The notes under the pieces are model-generated. The model was not told the origin of the DNA. It did not search any database and worked only from the letters and a program-made list of their open reading frames with translations. This document shows, piece by piece, positions 1 through 7,910 of a stretch of DNA of 11,468 bases (positions within the stretch are counted from its first letter, which is position 1; the number at the start of each line of letters is the position of its first letter). The DNA comes from Firmicutes bacterium CAG:646 (GTDB lineage: Bacteria; Bacillota; Clostridia; Lachnospirales; Lachnospiraceae): positions 1 to 11,468 of the forward strand of contig HF995412.1 of assembly GCA_000432335.1 (NCBI GenBank), given 5' to 3'. The translations under genes and the position numbers were made by a program.

Positions 1-409
1 CTCAGGATAAAACAATCTGATGGAAAATACGTCAGATTCCTTTATGCCAAGACCTCTTTTATTTTGCCTGAAAAGTGGAAGATCAGTTTGTTATAGTGTG
101 CCCGATAACAACCTTATGCCAAAGTCTGTATTTCAAAAGATGGGATTTCAGAAGAAAGAATTCATTTCTTTGTGTCATTCGATGATACAATTAGATTTTA
201 CCCAAGACCTGAGAAAAATTCATTGTCCAGTCCTGGTTTTATGTGGTGAGGAGGATAAAGTGAATTGGCAAGCATCTGTTCGGCTGGCAGAAGAGATAGA
301 AAGTGCAGAGTTGGTGCTGATTTCAAATGCCGGACATGAAGTAAACAAAGAGAATCCGAAAGAATTGGGTAAGATTTTAACAGAGTTTTATAAAAAAATT
401 GGTTCTTGA
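1..409 (+). pseudogene. Alpha/beta hydrolase, C-terminal remnant (probable frameshift or truncation)
   Basis: The reading frame that ends at 407-409 encodes the C-terminal third of an alpha/beta hydrolase. From about base 200 it reads LRKIHCPVLVLCGEEDKVN, the strand carrying the acidic triad residue, followed by an alanine/glutamate-rich helix and an NAGHEVNKENP segment holding the catalytic histidine. The frame has a stop at 8-10, and its first ATG at 20 has no ribosome binding site. A second frame is open from base 1 to a TAG at 94-96 and reads like hydrolase cap sequence (KTSFILPEKW). The simplest view is one gene broken by a frameshift between about 11 and 93, with its nucleophile-bearing N-terminal half lying outside the window. 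It could instead be an intact but divergent short gene. The substrate cannot be told. It is unrelated to the tryptophan genes and its stop codon overlaps their promoter. Confidence 0.5.
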
Positions 410-434
410 CATCGAAAAAGTTCAATGCTATAAT
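406..434 (+). promoter_or_regulatory. Promoter of the trpDCFBA T-box transcript
   Basis: TTGACA at 406-411 and TATAAT at 429-434 are both perfect housekeeping-sigma consensus boxes, separated by exactly 17 bases. A TG one base upstream of the -10 box (426-427) adds an extended -10 element. Transcription should start near 441, just ahead of the T-box leader. The -35 box shares bases with the stop codon of the upstream hydrolase, so the two units abut directly. A promoter this strong fits a gene set controlled by downstream attenuation and not by initiation. Confidence 0.88.
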
Positions 435-440
435 ACAAGA

Positions 441-750
441 AATTTAATATAGTAAACCGATGAAGCGGAGATAACGTTAATGATGCCTTTACAGAGAGTC
501 CGGAAAGCTGAGAGCCGGGTGAGAAACAAGTTAGCAAATGGACCGCCGAGGGTGCAGTCAAATGGAAGACTTTCCAGAGTATTCTGCAACGTGTGGGCAT
601 ACGTCAGTTGCCGGGGGTATGTTGGTATCCTGCTAAGGGCACAGGTTATACTGTGAATTCAAGGTGGCACCGCGGATAGTGTCGTACAATGATTAATGTA
701 CGTGATTCGTCCTTGACAGAAGTTTATTTCTGTCAGGGGCGTTTTTTATT
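441..750 (+). promoter_or_regulatory. T-box riboswitch leader, tryptophan (UGG) specific
   Basis: This untranslated leader carries the T-box signature AAGGTGGCACCGCGG at 661-675, followed by an intrinsic terminator at 708-747. The stem I region (about 459-575) contains the usual AGAGAG and GCTGAGAGCCGG elements. The specifier triplet is read as TGG at 539-541 in the context AAATGGACC, matching the Trp anticodon. The UGGN bulge that pairs with the uncharged tRNA acceptor end is TGGC at 665-668. Its C would pair with a G discriminator base, which bacterial tRNA-Trp carries. AAGG at 661-664 can pair with CCTT at 711-714 to form the antiterminator, excluding the terminator. Known T-box logic predicts that uncharged tRNA-Trp turns the operon on. 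Exact stem I boundaries were not folded. Confidence 0.93.
708..747 (+). terminator. Intrinsic terminator of the T-box (regulated)
   Basis: The arm CGTCCTTGACAGAA at 708-721 pairs with TTCTGTCAGGGGCG at 728-741 to give a 14-bp stem, including G-U pairs, with a six-base loop. Six T residues follow at 742-747. The 5' arm contains the CCTT that alternatively pairs with the T-box AAGG, so terminator and antiterminator are mutually exclusive. Confidence 0.92.
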
Positions 751-798
751 TACACAAACTTCTCTGACAAGATGGAAGTGATAAAGGAGATATGGAGT

Positions 799-1830
799 AT
801 GATAAAAGAAGCGATCGTAAAAATTGTGAATAAAGAAGATCTGACATACGATGAAGCGTATACCGTTATGAATGAAATCATGAGCGGGCAGACAACAGCC
901 ACACAGAATGCTGCTTTCCTTGCCGCCCTTTCAACGAAAAGCGCCAGAGCAGAAACAACAGATGAGATTGCCGGATGTGCGGCGGCGATGAGAAGTCATG
1001 CCAGACAGGTAAAAACAGGGCTGGAAATCTTTGAGATTGTGGGAACGGGAGGTGATAATGCGCACAGTTTTAATATATCTACAACAGCTGCACTGGTAGT
1101 GGCTGCCGGTGGCATAAAGGTCGCCAAACATGGAAATCGTGCGGCGTCTTCAAAATGCGGAACAGCAGATTGTTTGGAGGCATTGGGAGTGAACATCCGT
1201 CAAAATCCAGAAAAATGTCTGGAATTATTAAAGGAAGTGGGAATGTGTTTTTTCTTTGCGCAGGAATATCATACATCAATGAAATATGTAGGAGCGATAC
1301 GCAAAGAACTGGGATTTCGTACAGTGTTCAATATTCTTGGGCCTCTTACCAATCCAGGTTCGCCTTCGATGCAGCTCCTCGGAGTATATGACGAATATCT
1401 CGTAGAGCCATTGGCACAAGTGCTGATCAGCCTTGGCATTAAGCGTGGAATGGTGGTATATGGACAGGATAAGCTGGATGAAATCTCCATGAGCGCTCCT
1501 ACTACAGTATGTGAGATTCGAGACGGATGGTTTCGGACATCGGTGATTACTCCGGAAGAATTTGGATTTGAACGATGTAAGAAAGAAGATTTAGAAGGAG
1601 GAACACCAGAAGAAAATGCTAAAATTACCCGTTCTATTTTGAAAGGAGAAAAGGGTCATAAACGAAATGCGATATTAATGAATGCCGGTGCAGCGCTCTA
1701 TATTGGAGGGAAAGCGGATAGTATCAGGGAGGGGATTACACTGGCTGAACAACTGATCGATTCTGGAAAAGCATTTGAGACTTTACAGAAACTGATCGAA
1801 GTAAGCAATCGTTTGGAGGAAGATGTATGA
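799..1830 (+). CDS. trpD: Anthranilate phosphoribosyltransferase TrpD
   Basis: TrpD transfers phosphoribose from PRPP to anthranilate, the second step of the tryptophan branch, in the cytoplasm. The 343-residue protein shows the family motifs in order: GTGGD (82-86), NIST (92-95), KHGNRA (110-115), SSKCG (117-121), the RKELGFRTVFNILGPLTNP block (168-186) and the metal-binding DE pair of LDEIS (227-228). Length is normal for the family. I choose the ATG at 799 because AAGGAG at 784-789 lies nine bases upstream. An in-frame ATG at 772 would add nine residues but has no such site and sits just past the terminator T-tract. It is the first gene after the T-box. Its stop overlaps the trpC start as ATGA. 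It is TrpD alone, with no fused TrpG domain, so anthranilate synthase must be made elsewhere. Confidence 0.96.
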   Translation: MIKEAIVKIVNKEDLTYDEAYTVMNEIMSGQTTATQNAAFLAALSTKSARAETTDEIAGCAAAMRSHARQVKTGLEIFEIVGTGGDNAHSFNISTTAALVVAAGGIKVAKHGNRAASSKCGTADCLEALGVNIRQNPEKCLELLKEVGMCFFFAQEYHTSMKYVGAIRKELGFRTVFNILGPLTNPGSPSMQLLGVYDEYLVEPLAQVLISLGIKRGMVVYGQDKLDEISMSAPTTVCEIRDGWFRTSVITPEEFGFERCKKEDLEGGTPEENAKITRSILKGEKGHKRNAILMNAGAALYIGGKADSIREGITLAEQLIDSGKAFETLQKLIEVSNRLEEDV

Positions 1831-2609
1831 CAATCTTAGAGCAGCTGGCGGATCATGCCAGAGAGCGAACGGAAAATGCAAAGAAAACATATCCATTGGA
1901 AAAATTGAGAGAGCAGGCTCTGTCATTGCCACAGTTGAATTTTGCCTTTGAAAAAGCAATCAGAAAAAAAGAACTTTCTTTTATTTGCGAGTGCAAAAAA
2001 GCATCTCCTTCCCGGGGAATCATAGCGCATAACTTTCCGTATCTTCAGATTGCAAAGGAATACGAAGCTGCAGGAGCAGATTGTATTTCTGTACTGACAG
2101 AACCCAAATGGTTTCTGGGAAATAAGGAATATTTGCATCAGATTGCAAGTACCGTTTCAATTCCGTGCCTGCGAAAAGATTTTACCGTGGATGAATATAT
2201 GATTTATGAGTCAAGAATTCTGGGGGCATCCGCTGTACTTTTGATCTGTTCCATATTAAGTGAGAGACAGATCGGTGAATATATCCAGATCTGTGATGCG
2301 ATGGGGATTTCAGCATTGGTAGAGGCACATGATGAACAGGAAATAGCGATGGCAGTTCATGTTGGAGCACGTCTGATTGGAGTAAATAATCGAAATCTGA
2401 GGGATTTTACTGTAGATACAGAAAATAGCTTTCGTTTCAGGGAGATGATTCCCAGAGACATTCTGTTTGTTTCAGAAAGTGGAATAAGAAACGCACAAGA
2501 TGTGGAAAAACTGCGTCAGGTCGGCGCAGATGCCGTACTGATTGGAGAAACTCTTATGAGAGCAGAGAACAAGGCAGCAAAACTGACAGAATTACGAGGT
2601 GTTATATGA
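1827..2609 (+). CDS. trpC: Indole-3-glycerol phosphate synthase TrpC
   Basis: TrpC closes the indole ring of CdRP with loss of CO2 and water, the fourth step of the branch. The 260-residue protein is a single-domain TIM barrel. Visible family residues are E55 and K57 in ECKKASPSRG, K117 in CLRKDF, E166 in LVEAH, the GVNNRNL loop (185-191), ESG (217-219), and GADAVLIGE near the end for phosphate binding. All catalytic positions known from the family appear to be present. The start ATG overlaps the trpD stop by four bases (ATGA), and GGAGGAAG just upstream serves as ribosome binding site, so translation is probably coupled. TrpF is encoded separately next door and not fused as in enteric bacteria. 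Confidence 0.96.
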   Translation: MTILEQLADHARERTENAKKTYPLEKLREQALSLPQLNFAFEKAIRKKELSFICECKKASPSRGIIAHNFPYLQIAKEYEAAGADCISVLTEPKWFLGNKEYLHQIASTVSIPCLRKDFTVDEYMIYESRILGASAVLLICSILSERQIGEYIQICDAMGISALVEAHDEQEIAMAVHVGARLIGVNNRNLRDFTVDTENSFRFREMIPRDILFVSESGIRNAQDVEKLRQVGADAVLIGETLMRAENKAAKLTELRGVI

Positions 2610-3214
2610 CAAGAATAAAATTTTGCGGAGTATCCTGTATGAGCGATGTTGAGGCAGTAAATGAATTGATGCCAGAATATATTGGATTTGTGTTTGTAAA
2701 AACAAGCAAGAGATATCTTTCTCCGGAAAGAGCAGAAAAATTGAAAAAACATTTGAATCCAGATATTACGGCAGTTGGCGTCTTTGCAGATGAAGATATA
2801 AAGCGAATCGCAGAACTGTGCGACAGAGAGCTTATCGATATGGTTCAGCTCCATGGCAAAGAAAATGAAAAGGAGATTCAGAGTTTAAGAGCGCACATTG
2901 TTCAGCCGATTATCAAGGCATTTTGTGTGAAAACAATGGAAGACATAAGAAAAGCGAAAAGGAGTTCGGCAGATTATATATTATTGGATTCCGGCGCTGG
3001 AACGGGTATTGTGTTTGACTGGAAGTTAATAAAGGAGATAGGACGGCCGTATTTTCTTGCAGGTGGGATTCAAAGTGAAAATGTGGGAGATGCCGTAAAG
3101 CAGCTAAATCCATATGCGGTAGATGTCAGTTCCGGTATTGAAACAGGTGGACGGAAAGATAAGAAAAAAATGCAAGCGCTAATTGCGGCAGTTAGAAAGG
3201 AAGAAAGATTATGA
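2606..3214 (+). CDS. trpF: Phosphoribosylanthranilate isomerase TrpF
   Basis: TrpF isomerises phosphoribosylanthranilate to CdRP, the third step of the branch, between the TrpD and TrpC reactions. The 202-residue TIM barrel has the catalytic cysteine C7 in KFCG, the FVKTSKRYLSPE loop (30-41), the VQLHG strand (80-84), catalytic D128 in LLDSGAGTG, and the C-terminal phosphate-binding AGGI...AVDVSSGIE segments. Length matches the family. The residue pair after KFCG is V-S, followed by a cysteine where many homologues have a threonine/arginine-type motif, which looks like a mild lineage variation. The start overlaps the trpC stop as ATGA, with GAGGTG as ribosome binding site. Its own stop overlaps trpB in the same way. 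Confidence 0.95.
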   Translation: MTRIKFCGVSCMSDVEAVNELMPEYIGFVFVKTSKRYLSPERAEKLKKHLNPDITAVGVFADEDIKRIAELCDRELIDMVQLHGKENEKEIQSLRAHIVQPIIKAFCVKTMEDIRKAKRSSADYILLDSGAGTGIVFDWKLIKEIGRPYFLAGGIQSENVGDAVKQLNPYAVDVSSGIETGGRKDKKKMQALIAAVRKEERL

Positions 3215-4401
3215 CAAATCAAAAGGGACGCTTTGGCATTCATGGAGGACAGTATATCCCGGAAACATTGATGAATGCAGTGATTGAGCTGGAAGAAGCA
3301 TATGATTATTATAAAAATAATGCGGAATTTAATCGAGAACTTACAGAACTTTTCAATGAATATGCTGGTAGACCATCCAGATTATATTATGCTGAAAAGA
3401 TGACAAAAGATCTGGGCGGCGCAAAAATATACCTGAAACGTGAAGATCTCAATCACACAGGCGCACATAAAATCAATAATGTATTGGGGCAGGCGCTTCT
3501 TGCAAAAAAAATGGGAAAAACACGATTGATAGCAGAAACAGGAGCGGGACAGCATGGAGTTGCAACGGCTACAGCAGCAGCTCTTATGGGAATGGAATGT
3601 GTGGTGTTTATGGGGGAAGAAGATACGATTCGCCAGGCGCTCAACGTGTATCGAATGCGATTACTGGGGGCAGAAGTAATTCCGGTAAAAACAGGTACGG
3701 CAACTTTGAAAGATGCCGTTTCTGAAGCAATGCGGGAATGGACATCACGTATTGATGATACACACTATTGTCTTGGGTCGGTTATGGGTCCCCATCCATT
3801 TCCTACGATTGTCCGTGATTTTCAGGCGGTTATTTCAAAGGAAATCAAAGATCAAATCCTTCAAAAAGAGGGGAGATTGCCAGATGCGGTAATTGCATGT
3901 GTGGGCGGGGGTTCAAATGCGATTGGAAGTTTTTATCATTTTATTGAAGACAGGGAAGTACGTTTGATTGGTTGTGAAGCAGCAGGAAGAGGGATTACTA
4001 CTGCAGAAACGGCAGCTACGATTGCGACGGGAAGACTTGGAATCTTTCATGGAATGAAGTCCTACTTTTGTCAGGATCAATACGGGCAAATCGCTCCTGT
4101 TTATTCCATTTCCGCAGGACTTGATTATCCGGGGGTAGGACCGGAGCATTCTTATCTGCATGATATGGGGAGAGCTCAGTATGTGCCGGTTACAGACGAA
4201 GAAGCAGTACAGGCATTTGAATATCTGGCAAAAACAGAAGGGATTATTCCGGCAATCGAATCCGCTCATGCAGTGGCGCATGCAATGAAGATAGCGCCGA
4301 CAATGGAACCAAACAGAATCATAGTAATTACGATTTCGGGCAGAGGAGATAAGGATTGCGCTGCGATCGCCCGTTACAGAGGGGAGGATATTTATGAGTA
4401 A
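3211..4401 (+). CDS. trpB: Tryptophan synthase beta subunit TrpB
   Basis: TrpB condenses indole and L-serine to tryptophan using PLP, with indole channelled from TrpA in an alpha2beta2 complex. The 396-residue protein is a normal-length TrpB of the common TrpA-partner type. The PLP-binding lysine is K87 in HTGAHKINN. The catalytic acid is E109 in AETGAGQHG. The glycine-rich phosphate loop GGGSN lies at 232-236. The LDYPGVGPEH communication segment and the C-terminal ISGRGDKD motif are also present. The start overlaps the trpF stop as ATGA, with AAGGAAG upstream. The last eight bases overlap trpA, consistent with the equal amounts of subunits the complex needs. Confidence 0.97.
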   Translation: MTNQKGRFGIHGGQYIPETLMNAVIELEEAYDYYKNNAEFNRELTELFNEYAGRPSRLYYAEKMTKDLGGAKIYLKREDLNHTGAHKINNVLGQALLAKKMGKTRLIAETGAGQHGVATATAAALMGMECVVFMGEEDTIRQALNVYRMRLLGAEVIPVKTGTATLKDAVSEAMREWTSRIDDTHYCLGSVMGPHPFPTIVRDFQAVISKEIKDQILQKEGRLPDAVIACVGGGSNAIGSFYHFIEDREVRLIGCEAAGRGITTAETAATIATGRLGIFHGMKSYFCQDQYGQIAPVYSISAGLDYPGVGPEHSYLHDMGRAQYVPVTDEEAVQAFEYLAKTEGIIPAIESAHAVAHAMKIAPTMEPNRIIVITISGRGDKDCAAIARYRGEDIYE

Positions 4402-5164
4402 AATAAGTAAAGCATTTGAAAGTGGAAAAGCATTCATTCCATTTATCACCTGTGGAGATCCGGATTTGGAAACTACGGCGAAAGCTGTGCGTGCAGCAGT
4501 GGAAAATGGAGCGGATTTGATAGAACTTGGAATTCCATTTTCTGATCCAACAGCAGAAGGACCGGTTATTCAGCAGGCAAATTTGCGAGCTCTAAAATCA
4601 GGAATTACTACGGATAAAATATTTACCTTTGTAAAAGAATTGAGACGAGATGTAAAAGTACCATTTGTGTTTATGACGTATGCGAATGTGGTATTTTCTT
4701 ACGGTATAGAAAAGTTTGTATCTGCATGTAAAGAGGCTGGGATTGATGGGCTGATTTTGCCGGATCTTCCTTTTGAAGAACGAGAGGAATTTCATCCACT
4801 GTGCAGACAGTATGGCATAGACCTGATTTCTTTGATTGCTCCAACATCCGCAAAACGGATAGAAATGATTTCCAGAGAGGCAGAGGGATTCATCTATATT
4901 ATATCCAGCCTTGGAGTTACAGGAATCAGAAAGGAAATCACAACAGACGTATCTGCCATCATCAAGACTGTTCGTGAAAATACCCAGATACCATGCGCTG
5001 TAGGTTTTGGAATATCTACTCCGCAGCAGGCAAAGAAAATGGCAGAACTTTCAGATGGTGTAATTGTAGGTTCTGCCATTGTAAAATTGCTGGAAAAGTA
5101 TGGAAGAGAGGCAGCGCAGCATATTGGTACCTATGTTCATGATATTAAGAAAGAAATATCATAA
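4394..5164 (+). CDS. trpA: Tryptophan synthase alpha subunit TrpA
   Basis: TrpA cleaves indole-3-glycerol phosphate to indole, which passes to TrpB. The 256-residue TIM barrel has FIPFITCGDP at the N-terminus, catalytic E44 (Glu49 of the Salmonella enzyme) in LIELGIPFSDP, LILPDLPFEE, the ISSLGVTGIR loop and AVGFGIS for phosphate binding. The second catalytic acid, Asp60 in Salmonella, is glutamate here (E55 in TAEGP). That is conservative, and from memory it also occurs in other Firmicutes. The gene starts inside trpB with an eight-base overlap (ATGAGTAA), using GGGGAGG as ribosome binding site. It is the last gene of the operon and faces the oppositely oriented ANTAR gene across about 107 bases. 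Confidence 0.96.
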   Translation: MSKISKAFESGKAFIPFITCGDPDLETTAKAVRAAVENGADLIELGIPFSDPTAEGPVIQQANLRALKSGITTDKIFTFVKELRRDVKVPFVFMTYANVVFSYGIEKFVSACKEAGIDGLILPDLPFEEREEFHPLCRQYGIDLISLIAPTSAKRIEMISREAEGFIYIISSLGVTGIRKEITTDVSAIIKTVRENTQIPCAVGFGISTPQQAKKMAELSDGVIVGSAIVKLLEKYGREAAQHIGTYVHDIKKEIS

Positions 5165-5191
5165 ATAGCCATTGGAAGATATAAAGCATTA

Positions 5192-5256
5192 TTTTAAGTC
5201 CTGTTTCTTAAAAATCATCACTCCTATCTTTCTCGATATGAAAAGCTTCCTGCTTT
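5192..5256. terminator. Possible weak bidirectional terminators between convergent operons
   Basis: The gap 5165-5271 separates two converging operons and should hold terminators, but no strong GC-rich hairpin with a T-tract is present. Two weak dyads can be seen. TTTTAAG (5192-5198) pairs with CTTAAAA (5207-5213) around an eight-base loop. AAAGC (5242-5246) pairs with GCTTT (5252-5256) around a five-base loop. Either might end transcription inefficiently, or termination may rely on Rho. Confidence 0.25.
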
Positions 5257-5271
5257 AAGGCCGAGTGCAAA

Positions 5272-5856
5272 TCAGGAATAAGTTTTAATAATTTCTTCGG
5301 CAATGGTTCGCTTTGTAATACAGCGATTCATTGCCTGTTTTTCTATGTAATGATGAGCATCAGGTTCGCTCATGGACAGTTCGCTGATTAAAAGCCATTT
5401 CGCCTTGTTGACCAGACGGATCTCAACCATTTTTTCTTCAATAGACAGAGACTTTTTTTCTAACTGTCTCAGCCGTTCTCTGACACCTTCCATCCAGTTG
5501 AGGGAATGCAACATAGTTAGCTTTGAAATTGGTTTTGGCAGAGTAAAAACGCCATATTCAGCAACCTTATCGTGGATATCAGCATGAATATCACTTTTTA
5601 CTAAAAGTAACACAACGGACAGTTTTGTGGCACAAGTGTCGATCGCAAAACGAATCCCCATATCATCAGGCAGAGGAGTGTTGATGATAATAAAATCAAA
5701 TGTTTTTTCTGCAAGGGTTTGTTTGGCAGCACTGACACTTGTAACAGAATGGACAGGGTAGTATCTTGTTTCCGGGAGCAGGTCAGCAAAGGCAGAGGTG
5801 AACTTATCTGTCGCAGACACAATGAGTATACTGTAAAAGCGTTCTCTCAAACTCAT
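5272..5856 (-). CDS. ANTAR-domain response regulator with degenerate receiver (NasT-like)
   Basis: ANTAR proteins bind paired small hairpins in leader RNAs and prevent termination, often of nitrogen or ethanolamine genes. This 194-residue protein has a receiver-like fold at about 8-120 and a three-helix ANTAR domain at about 131-192, including EEKMVEIRLVNKAKWLLI, an SEPDAHHYIEKQAM segment and ITKRTIAEEII. The receiver lacks the phosphorylation pocket. The usual acidic pair reads VSA (13-15) and the phospho-acceptor aspartate is N59 in IIINTPLP, while the PKP lysine (K108) remains. Control by phosphate is therefore unlikely, and a partner protein or ligand is more plausible. GGAGGAGGT sits seven bases before the start. 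It is the last gene of the nitrogen operon, 33 bases after glnA, and its likely target is the operon's own leader. Confidence 0.9.
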   Translation of the reverse strand: MSLRERFYSILIVSATDKFTSAFADLLPETRYYPVHSVTSVSAAKQTLAEKTFDFIIINTPLPDDMGIRFAIDTCATKLSVVLLLVKSDIHADIHDKVAEYGVFTLPKPISKLTMLHSLNWMEGVRERLRQLEKKSLSIEEKMVEIRLVNKAKWLLISELSMSEPDAHHYIEKQAMNRCITKRTIAEEIIKTYS

Positions 5857-5889
5857 TTATAGCACCTCCTCCTTTTTCGTTGGTTTTAT

Positions 5890-7101
5890 TTATTTGTTGC
5901 AATAAATATCTAATATGGCATCTGGTATATATTTTTTTATAAACTTGCTATTTACGGCCAAAGCGCATGCAGATTTGAAATCGCCAGGCAATTGTTCATA
6001 TTTTGCAAGAACATCAGCATCTGCTTTATACAGGTTTATATCAGCCGGGTGTGCCAGTTCTGGTTTGCTCTGGATACCATCCAGAATTGCATAAATTAGC
6101 AGGGCAAATGCCAGATAAGTATTTGCGGATGGATCAGGAGAACGAAGCTCTACACGTTGATATTTACCTGCAGCAGCAGGAACTCTGACAAGCTGGGAAC
6201 GATTTTCACTGGACCAGGAAATATATCCTGGAGCTTTATTAGCGCCAAAACGTTGATAAGAATTTTCCGTTGGGTTTAAAAATACGGTTATATCGGAAAT
6301 CTTATCCAGAATAGCAGCAATCATATAATTAGTATTATCTGTGTTATCAGAAGATTTTACAGATATATTAATATGAAACCCATTTCCGGGCTTATCTTTT
6401 AGTGGTTTTGGACTAAAGTCAGCAAAAATGCCGTTGCGATTAGCTATTGTTTTCACAACAGTTTGGAAGGTCATGGCATTGTCTGCCGCAGTCAGTGGAT
6501 CGGAATAACGAAAATCGATTTCGTTTTGTCCCGGACCTTCTTCGTGATGAGAGCTTTCCGGCTGTATTCCCATTTGTTCAAGTGTAAGACATACTTCACG
6601 TCGGATATTTTCACCTTTGTCTTCCGGAGCAATATCCATGTAGCCGGCGCTATCATAAGGTTTTTTCGTTGGGTTTCCATTTTCATCCAGAGTAAACAGA
6701 TAAAATTCCTGTTCAGCGCCAAAGAAGAACTGATATCCTAAATTCTGTGCATCCTGAACTGCTTTTCTCAGAATGGAACGGGTATCACATTCAAAGGCTT
6801 TGCCGTCTGGATGGGTGATGGTGCAATACATTCGTACCACACTCCCATGTTCCGGTCTCCATGGAAGAGGTGCAAGTGTGTCTGCATCAGGATGGAGAAA
6901 CAGATCGGAATGGTTTTCATCGCCAAACCCTGCGATGGCAGATGCGTCAAAGGCAATTCCAGATTCAAAAGCGCGAGGAAGTTCCTCCGGCATAATGGAG
7001 ATGTTTTTCTGTTTGCCAAACACATCGCAAAAGGAGAGACGGATGAATTTTACATCTTCTTCCAGCACATATTGTATTACCTCTTCTTTGGAATATTTCA
7101 T
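5890..7101 (-). CDS. glnA: Glutamine synthetase, short type I
   Basis: The enzyme makes glutamine from glutamate, ammonia and ATP. The 403-residue protein is a compact GSI-fold member, shorter than typical 440-470-residue GlnA. The beta-grasp N-domain ends near residue 95. Metal and substrate positions are present: E130 and E132 in GAEQEFYLF, E187 and E194 in HHEEGPGQNEID, H243 in GNGFHINIS, NPTENSYQRF (276-285), NRSQLVRVP, and E318/R320 in RVELRSPDPSAN. A NLY motif survives at 356-358, but the adenylylation-site context of enteric GlnA is not recognisable. The start lies 16 bases after the GXGXG gene, with only a modest GTAGG-type ribosome site. Its place beside a split glutamate synthase gives a complete GS-GOGAT set. 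A gamma-glutamyl ligase with another amine substrate is possible but less likely. Confidence 0.9.
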   Translation of the reverse strand: MKYSKEEVIQYVLEEDVKFIRLSFCDVFGKQKNISIMPEELPRAFESGIAFDASAIAGFGDENHSDLFLHPDADTLAPLPWRPEHGSVVRMYCTITHPDGKAFECDTRSILRKAVQDAQNLGYQFFFGAEQEFYLFTLDENGNPTKKPYDSAGYMDIAPEDKGENIRREVCLTLEQMGIQPESSHHEEGPGQNEIDFRYSDPLTAADNAMTFQTVVKTIANRNGIFADFSPKPLKDKPGNGFHINISVKSSDNTDNTNYMIAAILDKISDITVFLNPTENSYQRFGANKAPGYISWSSENRSQLVRVPAAAGKYQRVELRSPDPSANTYLAFALLIYAILDGIQSKPELAHPADINLYKADADVLAKYEQLPGDFKSACALAVNSKFIKKYIPDAILDIYCNK

Positions 7102-7117
7102 AAAAACTACCTACTTT

Positions 7118-7840
7118 CTAATTTGCTACATACATTTGTTTATATGGATTGTTACTGTCTGGTGTGACGACTGTAAAAGGAGCAGATAATAGCTTTTCTA
7201 CAGAATATCCGAAATCTGTACAGTATTCGGACAGATATTTGCGGATTTCAGCTAAATCATCGGGGGTTGCACATCTGGCAGTCACTTGTGCCGGAAAGCG
7301 GACATCCTTACAGTCGCCGCGCAAAAACATTTTGCCGCCATGCATTCCGGTACATGGAAAATTACCTATAATTTGTTTATTATTTGTGTGAAGTCCAAGT
7401 ACTATGATGATGCCGCCAGCTTGATATTCGCCAAGGAAGCTTCCGGCATATCCACCTATAATCAGAACAGGGATTTTTTCTTTATACGCTTTCATATGGA
7501 TTCCCGCACGGTATCCTGCATTACCTTGGACATAGATTTTGCCTCCACGCATAGCATATCCGGCAGCATCGCCAATATTACCATAAATCAGTATTTTCCC
7601 TGCATTCATGGTGTCACCTATTGCATCCTGAGCATTGGATTTTACGGTGATTTTAGCGTTGTTTAAGTATGCACCCAGTGCATTTCCCGGAACACCATGG
7701 ATTGTAATATTTTTCCCGGACATACCTGCTGCGATAAATCGCTGACCGCAGCAGCCTTCGATTATACAGTCACTGTTGGTCTCGCGTAATTCTTCATTTA
7801 CAGCTTTGTAATCTAAATTTGTTGCATTTATTATTTTCAT
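7118..7840 (-). CDS. GXGXG beta-helix subunit of split glutamate synthase
   Basis: This 240-residue protein corresponds to the C-terminal GXGXG domain of glutamate synthase large subunit, a right-handed beta-helix that links the glutaminase and FMN domains and helps shape the ammonia tunnel. The repeats are clear from about residue 45 to 150: GNALGAYL, DAIGDTMNAGKI, GDAAGYAMRGGKIYV and GYRAGIHM, then GGYAGSFLGEYQAGGIIIVLG and CTGMHGGKMFLRG. I choose the ATG at 7840 because GGGAG (7853-7857) lies 12 bases upstream. The in-frame ATG at 7852 touches that site directly. A 70-base AT-rich gap separates it from the preceding synthase gene and holds only small dyads (for example ATTGTT/AACAAT). A similar stand-alone GXGXG protein occurs in N-methylglutamate synthase and GlxC-type systems, so the reaction is assigned mainly from the glnA neighbour. 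Confidence 0.87.
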   Translation of the reverse strand: MKIINATNLDYKAVNEELRETNSDCIIEGCCGQRFIAAGMSGKNITIHGVPGNALGAYLNNAKITVKSNAQDAIGDTMNAGKILIYGNIGDAAGYAMRGGKIYVQGNAGYRAGIHMKAYKEKIPVLIIGGYAGSFLGEYQAGGIIIVLGLHTNNKQIIGNFPCTGMHGGKMFLRGDCKDVRFPAQVTARCATPDDLAEIRKYLSEYCTDFGYSVEKLLSAPFTVVTPDSNNPYKQMYVAN

Positions 7841-7910
7841 ATAATACCACATCTCCCAGTAATTGTTTACTCTTTTTTAGTTCAATACTTAAAAAAATAT
7901 AACAATCGGC

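Noticed and set aside
772..798. An upstream in-frame ATG for trpD giving nine more residues.
   Set aside because: No ribosome binding site precedes it, and AAGGAG is ideally placed for the ATG at 799.
6773..7189. Long open frames on the plus strand opposite glnA, and similar ones opposite the synthase genes.
   Set aside because: They mirror well-conserved genes on the other strand, have no ribosome sites, and encode no recognisable protein.
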